A DNA stretch of 64,000 nucleotides, taken from positions 23,789 through 87,788 of the forward strand of contig JAYMTF010000007.1 in assembly GCA_036897485.1 (NCBI GenBank). The letters run 5' to 3'. Under the pieces are notes generated by a model, which saw nothing but the letters and a program-made list of their open reading frames with translations, was not told where the DNA came from and ran no database searches. Origin of the DNA: Pelargonium nanum. Its lineage: Eukaryota > Streptophyta > Magnoliopsida > Geraniales > Geraniaceae. Shown in pieces: positions 46,475 through 61,050 of this stretch. Made by a program: the position numbers and the translations under genes. How positions within the stretch are numbered: the stretch's first letter is position 1; the number at the start of each line of letters is the position of its first letter.

Positions 46475-47801
46475 AACAATTCAATTTTTTTAATCTAATT
46501 TTTCATTATCAATATTGAATTACTTTTTATCCGTGCGTGTCTAAACAATTCTGATCCGAATCCGAATAACCAACTCATCTCACTCATTTAAAACAGCAAC
46601 AAATAAAGAATATGCTATTGGTAGAGAGTGTAAGCTAGCAAGTGGTGGTCAGTGGTTAACTTATTAACTAAATGCGAAAATCATTTAATGGGTAGTTTAT
46701 ATTAAATACCCAATCTTTTGAAAATTGAAATGCTTTATTATTATTATTAATAATTTTTATTTATAAAGAAATAATAAAACACGTGATCTGGGACAGCTTT
46801 TATTATGACATATAATATGATTATCCACTGATGAGCTGGACCCAATACTGGCGGGACAATCTCGTTTTGGACCTCTCTATACTCTATACCTACCACTGGA
46901 AATACCTAAACTACCCCTTATTAGCATTTAATTTTTAAGTTACATAGCTCCATTAAATTTCAAATCCAAGTCTTTTTTTATAAGTTTGAAAACTTGTAAA
47001 GGTTGCGATGATGATAGGGTGCGGTGCCACCGCTTGTGGATCATGCATTAATCTAAATTATCTCATCACTAATCATCATTATCAAATTACTATGTACTTT
47101 AGAATTTGAATTCATGATCAATGTGTATGTAAGTTGATGGAAAAAAAAACTATTACATTAGTAGTTGTTTGATCGAAAATAATTGCAAGAATGATTCGAA
47201 ACGAGTTGAAAAAGAAAATTGTTTTATATGTTCGAGAACACTATTGTAGTCATGAAACCCAGTTGTGGCATGATCTCAACTTCGTGTAGCCATATAATAA
47301 TGTATTGGTCGTACGAATGTTCTTTTCACTCGTTTTATCTTAGATTTGTATAATTTTGATCTGACTCAGCACAAATTGACACATGAGACATTCAATCCAG
47401 CTTACAGTTCACACAATCCAGTATATGGTCAACTCAACCTGATCCAATACTTATATGGATCACATCTTATAAGCACACACTTGTGAATTACATTATGCGA
47501 AACTTGATTCGTTTACTTTCATATCATAGGTGAATTTGATGCACTAGTTTTCACTTTACGGGGTGCTGTTCTTTTGTAGAAGACGGTTTAAGTACAAACT
47601 AAGCAACAAAACATTTCTAAACCTACAAATTCTATTGGACAACATTATCACACTGTTTTTCGCATGTACAAAGAGAAAATAGCACATCAGCTCATTTTCT
47701 TCCCTTTTTAAAAAATATATTGTTCGAATTAAAATATCAAACACCTGATATTATTAGTTGATGCGTCATTTTCTTAGTTTTATCATCATCAACTAACAAT
47801 T

Positions 47802-47966
47802 GGTTACCAAGGCATATTGGGCCAAGTGGTTGATGCGCTTTGAATTTCCTTTGAAGTCTCAGGTTCGAGCCTCATTTATGAGTTTTAGGTTAAAGCTAAC
47901 AACTAACAGGGTGCTCCCCTCTAGGGACATGAGAAACGCCTGCTGTCCTGTTACTTATAAAAAAAA
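47802..47966 (+). mobile_element. tRNA-derived SINE
   Basis: Begins with A-box-like TGGGCCAAGTGGTTGATGCG, then TTTGAAGTCTCAGGTTCGAG (B-box GGTTCGAGCC), a body containing GGGTGCTCCCCTCTAGGGAC, and an A-rich tail at 47959-47966. The head matches the SINEs at 14526 and 32550; this copy has the longest body. Confidence 0.7.
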
Positions 47967-49056
47967 CTTAAATTGTATTATGGCTAACTGAGACATGTAA
48001 CTACCATATGTGTATTTTTGGATATAAATAGTGATTTCCAAATTTATATTTACTTTCATAAATGCCATTGAAAGAGGGAAAAAAGGAGGTTATAAAAGTA
48101 GTTGAAGACAACTTGAAAGGTGAAGAAAGCTATAGTGATTTTGTTTATAGGTGAAAATGGTCCCCATTTTTATCTTTAATGGCTCCTCTGAGGCTCTCAT
48201 CCACCACCCAACAAAGAAGCAAATAAGACAGAGACTCACATTTAAATACAACACTTCCTTTGATCCTTCCTTTTCTAGTTTCCACCAAATAAATCATTAG
48301 ATATTTTTGAACTTTTTGGTTTCCCTCCCTTCCCTTCCCTACATCACTCTCACAAGTGGTGTGTTGTTGTTCATGATTCATAAAATGATAAAAAAGTTGC
48401 AATGCTTTTAATGGACAAAAGGTCTTTAATTAATGTCTATATATAGGCCACAAAAAAATTGGATTCGGACTAGTGCAGTACAAGTTTTTAATTGTGACGT
48501 GCCAAGACGCAAAAGTTTTGAACTTGTGCGAGAATATATAAAAGTGTTAATTCGTGACAGATCACGCTTTCATACGTTCGGCTGAGTCTCAATTATTAGT
48601 ATTTGAATTTGTATTTATCCAATTTAATTTTTGTAACGTATTTCGAAAAACGCATAGGGAAATTGAGGGAGATTTGTGAATGTGTTTTAATGTAGAGAAG
48701 TTATTGTTTGGTATCATTTATGAGGAACTTTAGTTATTGGTAATAAAAGAATGAAAATGGGTTTGTGTGAAAATTGATGAGACTCACGCATTGCATGTGA
48801 TGTTACGGTGCCAAATAAGTTACAGCAACAAGGTGGGACCACTTTTGTCGCGAAGCTTAAGAGGATCGGACAAGCCCAATATGTTGGAACTGGATCAGTT
48901 TTGTCGGAAACAGCTCATTGGGCCTTGTGAGCTATTTTTGTTAGTTATTGGGCCTACACTTGAAACTGATAATATTGAATTTGTTTATAATGGATTTTGC
49001 ATGAACACATGAGTAAAATGTAAAAACATGAATTTTTAAAAATAGTTTCCAGAAGA

Positions 49057-49195
49057 TGCGACTCTCGGACACAAACAAAATGTATCGTGCAAATTTATTG
49101 AGACGAGTATCAATGTTAATAGATGAGGTGACAACACCTTATTTGTTGTGATTTATTGGCTGAGACTTTCAACCGAAACACAAACGAAACGAGCT
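49057..49195. repeat. Dispersed repeat, copy C
   Basis: Contains GCAAATTTATTGAGACGAGT, AATGTTAATAGATGAGGTGA and GTGATTTATTGGCTGAGACT, the same words as copies A, B and D, in the VAS1 upstream region. Confidence 0.5.
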
Positions 49196-49755
49196 CATTG
49201 ATTCCCATTTTTCATTCCAAAATTCATCCTCTATGCCCTACAACTCCTCCTTGATTCATGCTTCATTTGTCACCTCCAATCAACACCCTCTTGATCCACT
49301 GAAAATCCCCACATTTTCACTTAATCCCATTTTGGGTTCTCAACCAATTCTGATTGGTTATTGCAAATAAAGAAATCATTGGAGATAAAATTTGGATGTT
49401 ATTGATGGAAAGTTTCAATTTTTAACTAGGTCAATGTTGGAACCATTTTATTACAACCCATCTGGGAATTGACATTTACTGCACAAGAAAAGTGAAATGT
49501 ATTCGTATACGTACTGAGTGCAAAGAGACAAAGGCAAGTCAAGGAACGCACAAAAGCACAATACTATACGTTACTGAAAAGAGCTTCGTCTTTTTGGCAC
49601 TTTAATATAAAAAAATTCTTTTCTTTTGCGAGTCTTCTGCTAGACTCTGAGTTGTTTTATACATTAGATAATAGGGTTGTTGAGTAAAAACAAAAATCTA
49701 TTTTTGATTATTTTGTTTTGTTTCTCAAGTCTTCTTCATCACATTCCCAGAAAGT

Positions 49756-49762
49756 TATAAAA
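49756..49762 (+). promoter_or_regulatory. TATA box of VAS1
   Basis: TATAAAA, 78 bases before the first codon at 49840. No other TATA candidate lies nearer. Confidence 0.55.
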
Positions 49763-49839
49763 ATTGGGGCTTTTGGTTGTTGTTGTTGGGAGGTGTAATA
49801 TAGGGATCAGTTTTGGTGCTTGATTTTTGGTGATCTGAG

Positions 49840-52800
49840 ATGGGTTCCTTTGGAAAGCTTGCAAGGAGGGCTCTGGAGACCGAGATGCCGGTCATGGTTC
49901 AGGTATTCAGGCCAAACCCAGTTTGTGTTTTTTGCTGAAATGTTTTGCTTTTGAATCAATCAGTTTATGGGGTGGATTCATTGTATGTATATGTATGTTT
50001 TGTGTTTGTAGATTGTATATAACAGAGTATTTTGATGTTGGTTTGACGAGGAAAAAAGTGTTTTTTATTTTTTAATGTAAAGGTTTTGGGTTTATTTGCA
50101 GATACAAGAAGTGATTCGAGGAGCTAAGAATGCTGTGTCGCTTGCTCAGGTTGATTTTTTAGTTTCAATGTGGTTTTGTTTTGTTATGAGTTTATTGACC
50201 TTGAAGAGGCATTGAGAAATGAGAAGTAAATGTTAGTGAGGTAACATTGTCTGGTAATCAAATAAGTCAAATTCTCGTTTTATTTTGTTTTGTTCTGCCA
50301 CTTTGGAGGTCTTGAGAAATGGGAACAGTTTTTGTCAACTGTTTATGATTAGGACGTGTTCCTTGTAGGTTTTGAAAAAAAGTTTCCTGTTTCCGAGAAT
50401 GAGTGACCTGAAACTCGTGCAGAGATGAATTTCCTGATTTGTTTTTGAATAGCATGTTTAATAGAAATTTCTCAAGAACACTATGACTTTAGTTGGATGC
50501 TGTGTAATTGGAAACTGGAATTGGTTGCTTCCTTGTTTAAAATATACAACCTAAGTCTCCAATTTCAATGCTTAGTTCATGGTGGCAAACACAGCGAGTG
50601 GGTTTTGTTTTGGATACTTCAAAAGTTGTTTCATATTCATTCCCACACTTTCCTTGGTTGCAACAAGAACATCTAAGTAATTAAATAAAATGTCATAATC
50701 TCTTATTTATACTTTTATGAAATAACATTTTTTTAATGCCTGAAGCAAACGGGTTTTTATCTTTGTCAATATTTTGATCCTATCAAGGCCACTTGATACT
50801 GTTTGCATTACAATGATTTTAATTAGAAAGTTTAGGTAAATAATTTACTCTTATTGTTAATTCTGGAGCCTTGCCTTTACTTTTGTTTGTGGTGGTTTAC
50901 TATTCATCCAGTGTTACTTTTTTTTTTTGTGTGTGTGTGTGCATCGTTGTTCTCCTCACATATCGTATGTAAAGTCTTGAACATAATAATTTATTTTGCC
51001 TTTATTATGTATATCATAGTCCTTTAGGCTCCTTCCTTTCTCACCCCTCATATGCGTATGCCAGAATTGAAGTTCACATATAATATTGGTCTTGTTAGAG
51101 AGCTGTAGATGTGATATGTGTATAGGGTAGACCACGTTGATGGACTTATAAGTTATGAGATAGGTTGCCACCTTCCCATGCCTTAGCGCCCATAGTATCC
51201 TACAAATTTCTAATAGAAGAAGGCTTTCTTCTTCTTCTTCTTCTTCTGTTTTCCTGCATGGCTAGTGACGAGATTCTGTTAGTTACTTGATTATAACTAG
51301 TCTGGTGACATTAATTTAGAGTAAGAATTCTTCCAGATGCTCTGCGTCGTAGCTTCTAGTTTCTGTCCATTATTTTTTTCAGTCCAAACATTTTGACGGG
51401 TTGAATTGTTCTTTATTAGGTCATCTTCCATTGTTCTCTTTCAATATACTTTTATAATATATTGTTATTTTAGCAGCTGAGCTAGTATATCTACAAGGCC
51501 GGGCTAGATTAGTGGCTTAACCTCATATTTGACATGGGCTATGGGATTTTGATACTGGATACTCACTCTCTTTTCCTATGAATATGTTAAATACATTAAT
51601 CATATAAAAGCCATACAGTTATAGTTTATGTCAAGAACCTGTTGGTTTCATATGATTGCTGCTTTTCTCATTCATCAAGATTCCTCTATGAGTTGTTTTT
51701 TTTTTCTTTATTGCATTAAGCTTTGTTGTATTTCGTGGGTATTTTTGTTGTTGTTCACTGTCTCATTCTATATGTTCTCCTGCAGGGGGTAGTTTATTGG
51801 CAACCTCCAAAACAGGCATTGGACAAGGTTAAAGAACTTGTATGGGAACCTTCAATTAGTCGCTATGGAGCAGATGAAGGTATTCCTGAACTAAGGGAGG
51901 CATTGATGAAGAAGGTATACAGTTTTAAGACTTCTTTTTCTCAACCCATAATTGACCTTTTAGTGTTTTTGGAAATTTGTGTTCAGTAAGACTGAGCAGT
52001 GTCAAGTCTGGTAGACTTAGATGGTGTCTCTGTTCTCCTAGGATGGTTAAGTTGGACCTTTATTTTCACTGGTTCCTTATGATCATACGTATGAGTAAGA
52101 TATTATTGCTTTCCAAATGGTTTTCATGAATTTTATGGAAATTCAATCCCTGTCAATAACCATTGTCCCACATGAAATTGGGGTTTGGATCTAAGTTAGT
52201 ATTCTTAAGTTTCTCTCTGTTTTGCAGTTGCGCATGGAAAATAAACTATTGAAATCCTCAGTGATGGTTACTGCAGGTGCAAATCAGGTGAGCAAGTCTA
52301 TATAATATTTAGATTGTTCATCTTACTTTTGTGTACTTGGGCTTCCTGCTTTTGTTGTTCACCTTTTAGCAATGGCTGTTGATTATAAGCAAAGTAAGAA
52401 TACTCTACTGAAGGTCTGCTGCATTGATCAAGTTTTGTTCCTGTGCTTTATATCATGTATGAAAGCTTACTTAGTTTTCAAGAAATGTAAAGAACCTGTT
52501 TACCGATCTTCATGGCAGGCATTTGTAAACCTTGTTCTTACATTATGTGATGCTGGGGATTCCGTCGTCATGTTTGCTCCATACTACTTCAATGCATACA
52601 TGTCCTTCCAAATGACTGGTGTCACCAACATACTGGTGGGTCCTGGTAACCCGGAGACACTTCATCCAGATTCAGGTGAGAAACTGGTACTTTTTCTCTT
52701 CCATTTTTGTATACAATGGATGTTCTTCCATATTTTTACTACACTCATCATATATCATAACCAGATATTATAAATTGAGTACCATGATTTGAGGGAATTG

Positions 52801-54852
52801 ATGTTCCATTGGCAGAGTACAATTGTGTTGCTTTGCATGCTGCCATTATGCATGTTTAGAAGTGTTTTGCCTTAGTTTTGGTTTCATCTTTTTTTCGTGA
52901 AATCTGAAGTATTGGTTAAGTACTTTTGTTATCCCACTAGATTGTTATGGACCTTATGGTCAATCTCCTAGTTTTAAGTGTGTGCATTATCACAAGACAT
53001 GATATTGTTCTCTGAAGAAGATAAAAGTCTGAAAAATAGTTGTTTTTTTCCGCATATGATAGTAATGTTTTCCTTCCCCCCCATCTTTTCTGTCACTTAA
53101 TTTTATTTTATACAGATAATTTATCAGCATTTGCTTGATTTTCAGACTGGCTTGAAAAAACATTGAAGGAAACAAAGCCAACCCCAAAGCTTGTAACTGT
53201 TGTTAATCCTGGCAACCCATCTGGGACCTATATTCCGGAGCCTCTTCTTAAGGTCTTTCTATTTCTGTGTGTAGCAGAAATTTTTATGAACTTCAATCTT
53301 GTCCTATATGTGTTGTTCAGTATTCTTGTTCTTAGTTTTTATTGAATCTGCTTACTATTTGTTGTTTAAGTAGAGGATTTCAGATATCTGCAAAGCTGCT
53401 GGATGTTGGCTTGTTGTAGATAATACATACGAGTAAGTCTGGTCTCATTCAATCTTAGATGCATATCCTTTTACAGATTGTCAAACATTTTGTGGTAGGC
53501 TTGGTAGCTGTTTTATTATGGTTAATCTTCTAATCCAGGAACTGACATTATGGAATCATAAATGTTCTTCCAACTGCTACACAACATGGGGAGTTTTCCA
53601 TTGAATATTTTTGTATGAAGGTCTCGTCAGAAAAAAAGAGATGTGTGGATAAATGGCTCATAGTCATACTGTGTTTTCTGAATTGTTTAGTCTGATTTTG
53701 TAAATTGAACAAAGTTTAGGGTGCACTGTTCTTGTAAACTATGTCAATTGTCATGTATGCCTCATGTTCCGCAACTAATTAGCCTTTGGAAGGATCAATT
53801 GAAAGTCTCATTTCCATTGCTCTAAGCATGAAGTATATTTAAGTGAAGTGTGTATGGAATACATGTAATCTTTCTTTTGAAGATTTTAAATATTTATTCT
53901 AGGGATGGTTCTCTTTCTTTGTGACTGAGCTGAGATGTATCTGTTTTTTTTTTCTTCTGTTCCTTTTCCGTTCCTGTACTGTTATGTCCTTAAAGTTGAA
54001 GTACATATTATGTTATGAAACTCATAACATATGTTTATGCAGGTACTTCATGTATGATGGTCTAAAACACTATTGTTTGGAGGCAGATCACATAGTCAAT
54101 GTATTTTCCTTCTCTAAAGCCTATGGGATGATGGGATGGCGCGTTGGTTATGTAAGTATCAGATGTTATAATTATGTTCAATTGTATTTAGAAGTCGGAA
54201 ATATAGTTCTATGAAACAAATATGAAAAACTTGACAGTATAATCAAAACAAGTGAATTAAACGCTAGTTTTCTAGTTCTGAAAAATGATTCATTTATATC
54301 AACATATTTACCATTTTCTGGCATGCCATGCTCTTTCTATGTGACATATTAGTCTTTCGACGAGACACTCTGACCTGATTATTGAATGGCATGCTGCAGA
54401 TAGCATATCCATGTGAAGTGGAGGGCTTTGCGACTCAACTCCTCAAAGTTCAAGACAACATTCCCATCTGTGCTTCAATCATATCGCAGCACCTCGCCCT
54501 TTACTCTCTGGAAGTGGGACCCGAGTGGGTGGTTGAACAAGTGAAGCATCTTGTCAAGAACAGAGAAATAGTCTTGAAAGCACTCTCTCCCCTAGGAGCA
54601 AATGCGGTAAAAGGAGGAGAAGGCGCTATTTACCTGTGGGCAAAGCTTCCCGACAAATACGTCGATGATTTCAAGGTGGTTCGCTGGCTTGCCGAGAAGC
54701 ACGGAGTGGTAGTAATCCCAGGAAGTGCAAGCGGGTGCCCGGGGAATCTCAGGATCTCATTTGGTGGCTTGAGAGAGAATGAGTGTAAAGCAGCTGCTGA
54801 TAGGCTGAGGAGAGGTTTAGAAGCTTTGGTGAACCACGGCGTATCTGAGTAA
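49840..54852 (+). CDS. VAS1: Aromatic aminotransferase VAS1/ISS1 type
   Basis: PLP-dependent class I aminotransferase of the cytosol. Arabidopsis VAS1 (ISS1) uses methionine to convert indole-3-pyruvate back to tryptophan, lowering auxin and drawing on the ethylene precursor pool. Nine exons: 49840-49902, 50102-50149, 51786-51914, 52228-52287, 52519-52675, 53146-53252, 53374-53432, 54043-54151 and 54400-54852. They give 394 residues, the same as I recall for At1g80360. Motifs: MGSFGKLARRALETEMPVM start, RYGADEG, VMVTAGANQAFVN, VVNPGNPSGTY, WLVVDNTYEYFMYDG, the PLP-lysine motif SFSKAYGMMGWRVGY, and a C-terminal GVVVIPGSASG plus LRISFGGL. Intron 2 (50150-51785) is long and holds a (CTT)n microsatellite. 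All phases join correctly. Confidence 0.95.
51226..51247. repeat. (CTT)n microsatellite in VAS1 intron 2
   Basis: Seven CTT units in a row. Confidence 0.9.
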
Positions 54853-55357
54853 ATGTATCTTATATATATATAGACCTAGAAGAGCTATATATATATACTT
54901 ACACACATACATAAGCTGATTGATTCAACATTGACATTGAAACTCCATTCACCAATTGCTACCATTTGTAAGTTTGCTGATCTTGCATTTGAATAACAGG
55001 AAGTGTTCTTTTTCTAAATATGAAGTTGACAAGTACAGTACAGTGGTAGTTGTGTATATTAATAGAACAAGATCCACCGAAACTTGTTATACCAAGCGGC
55101 TTAAATGTTTTAAATTTTGACTTCTGTTTTTGAATTTTGCTTTTGAACTACAACACATCTGTAAAGGACTCCATCATAATGAAATGTCTTGATGTTTACT
55201 CATTACTTCTTTTGCTAATTCTATCACTAAAATATTCTTTTTATTGAGCTTTTTGCTTCTTTTTTATCAAATTTCAAAAATCTAGTATAATTCAAGACTT
55301 CCAAATTCCGTTAAAAGTGGACCCCACATCCGTAACGGTCGATCACTCTCTCCCTCC

Positions 55358-55385
55358 TATAAATAGAAATGGGCCAAACCCATTC
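55358..55385 (+). promoter_or_regulatory. Katanin core promoter: TATA and TGGGCC element
   Basis: TATAAATA (55358-55365) is followed by ATGGGCCAAACCCATT, a site II/TCP-like TGGGCC word in a partial palindrome. The ATG is at 55588, so the leader would be about 190 bases. It contains an upstream ORF. Confidence 0.55.
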
Positions 55386-55530
55386 AAGTCTCATTAACTG
55401 AAGCTGTAAATTTCTCCAACGCCCAGGGGCAGCCACGTAAATTCACATCGCCACCGCCAACCGTCTCTCGTTCGTTTAAGCGTCGCCGTCACGGTTACCG
55501 CTGTATTGAGCTCCTCCAGTCCTCCTTCCG

Positions 55531-55557
55531 ATGAGCCCACCTTCTCCAAAACCCTAG
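55531..55557 (+). other. Upstream ORF in the katanin 5' leader
   Basis: ATG followed by seven codons and TAG, encoding MSPPSPKP, ends 30 bases before the main ATG at 55588. Translation of this uORF could dampen or gate KTN1 synthesis. It assumes transcription starts near 55390. Confidence 0.5.
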
Positions 55558-55587
55558 ATTTTCCCAATTCTCCGACCTTGAGAAGAA

Positions 55588-59250
<3,663 letters not shown>

Positions 59251-59905
59251 AGAAGATCAATGCCACCATATGGTAGATAGATTCTTTGTATCCCTAATCT
59301 CTTAGTGTCTGTTGGGTGATTGTGTATTGTCTAATTCTTTACCTTGTATTTGTTTGGTCTGTGTGATTAATTGTTTATCATGTGTCTGAAAAAAGGTCAC
59401 ATATAGCTGTGTTACTTTTCTGTACCTGTATCCGTTATCTTTTCATGTAATGATCTATTATCATTCTATTTTGGAAAATTACCTTTGTTTTTTGGTTTCA
59501 TTTGGAACTCTGCTTCCAGAAATTGAATCTTTCTTTTGTAACCATTGTTTGGAATAATGAAGTTAATTTGTAGCATTGTGAATTTTACAACTAATATGTT
59601 TTGTTTTTGTTGTTGTTGCAGTGTGGCTATTATCGACCAATACCAAACTTATGTTTGTGTCTTTTTCTCTATCCTCCATTGCTTGTCCCGCCCAAATTAT
59701 AAACTAAATCAACGTCACAACCTGGTATTTGATAATACCCATGAGAGTGTTGAGTGAACCAAACCACATCATCACTGATCCTAGGGACACTTTTATCAGT
59801 TATTTATTTACCATAACTACCTATAAATCCTACAAAACAACCCTTCACTTGATTTCTGGAGGGAAAGAACACTCAGTCAAGAAACATATATACCCCATAA
59901 TATTC
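59251..59905. other. Katanin 3' UTR and promoter of the EGF-like gene
   Basis: AT-rich. A TATA-like CTATAAATCC at about 59820 precedes the next gene's ATG by about 85 bases. Confidence 0.5.
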
Positions 59906-61050
59906 ATGGGGAGGTATAATTTACTCGATTTTACTGTCATTTCTTTTCATATTGTTCTTGTCTTTGCCATCTTTTCTTGCAATCACCTCACAGCAACTTC
60001 TGCTCAAGGTATGTTCAATTTCTGTAGACTAAACGTAAATGATATGTTTTTGATATAGTCTTGATCATTTACTGGGTTTTGTAGCACAGATCTTACCTGT
60101 ATATTAGTAGACCAGTTCAAATTTTGCGGAAAAGGAACATGCGAGCCAAACTCGACTGCAGCTTGGGGTTATGATTGTAAGTGTGATCCTGGATGGAAAC
60201 AATTGCAGGTCCTCAACGTTACCGTCCCTATTTGTGCTTTTCCCAATTGTGAGTCTCTCTCTCTCTGTAAATATACTATGCACATGTTTTGAATCTGATA
60301 TACTGATAACATGTGAATGAAATAACATTTGGCAGGTACAACCGATTTCCAATGTGGAAATGGAGCTCCTCTGCAGCCTCTTCCTCCTCCACCCATCCCG
60401 AATGCAACTTTTACGCCAATTAACCTCACTGCCGGTCTGTATACATTTGCATTTGCTTGCACTTTGATTTGGGAGAAATGCATTTGATTATGGTATTATT
60501 ATTACATACAGTGTGCGACTCTTGGTGTCTGGATGGGAGCTGTAACTTAGATTTTACGTGTGATTGCGATGAAGGCTATGGAAATCTGCTCAAGAATCCA
60601 TATTTGCCTTGCTTCCAAAAATGTACTGTATCTGTTATTCCATTCTTAAAAACTGCCAAAAATAAATAGCTAATGTGTCTGTGTTTGTGTTTGTTTTGGA
60701 AGGTTACTTGGGTGGACAATGTAATAATGGACTGTCTCCTCCTCCTGCTCCATCTTCTTCAGGTTCTGGCCCTACCAAAGGTAATTACACACTCATAGTG
60801 TTTTTTTTCTTTGAACAAATTATTGTATGATTTATATTGACATATTAAATTTGGGGCGGGTTATAGTTGCCTCGTACGTATTCCGACTGGAATAACAGGC
60901 CTTGATCTGAAAATAAAATTGATATTTAAAATTTACTGAAAATGTGTGTGATTTGTAGGTTCAAATGATGTGCCAAATTGCTCAAGGAGTACACTTCATG
61001 CCCTAATTATGATAGTATTAGCCACTTTCTTGCTTATATTTACGTTTTAA
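59906..61050 (+). CDS. Secreted EGF-like, cysteine-rich protein, probably GPI-anchored
   Basis: Six exons: 59906-60008, 60090-60248, 60336-60434, 60512-60622, 60703-60780 and 60959-61050. They give 213 residues. Residues ~8-34 form a signal peptide (ISFHIVLVFAIFSC, then TATSAQ). Two EGF-like modules follow: CGKGTCEPN...YDCKCDPGWK and CLDGSCNL..TCDCDEGYGN, separated by PLQPLPPPPIPN. A Pro/Ser/Gly linker then gives CNNGLSPPPAPSSSGSGPTK. The C-terminus is a hydrophobic tail, LHALIMIVLATFLLIFTF, without a basic anchor, as in GPI signals. Exon 2 must start after CACAG (60090), because the earlier TTTGTAG acceptor leads to a stop. Plant homologues of this type exist but I know of no established function. 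An upstream in-frame Met at 59729 would precede the TATA box and is rejected. Confidence 0.8.

Larger units (their letters stand above)
43050..49730. other. Intergenic region cyclin A2 / VAS1 (divergent)
   Basis: About 6.7 kb, strongly AT-rich, no gene recognised. It contains a degenerate tandem repeat at 44120-44235, a small duplication at 45645-45715 (CGCTAAGGTGCATA twice), a CACTA-type MITE at 46327-46474, a SINE at 47802-47966 and a dispersed repeat at 49057-49195. Confidence 0.6.

Noticed and set aside
59729-59905. N-terminal extension of the EGF-like protein
   Set aside because: It would begin upstream of the TATA box and bury the signal peptide.
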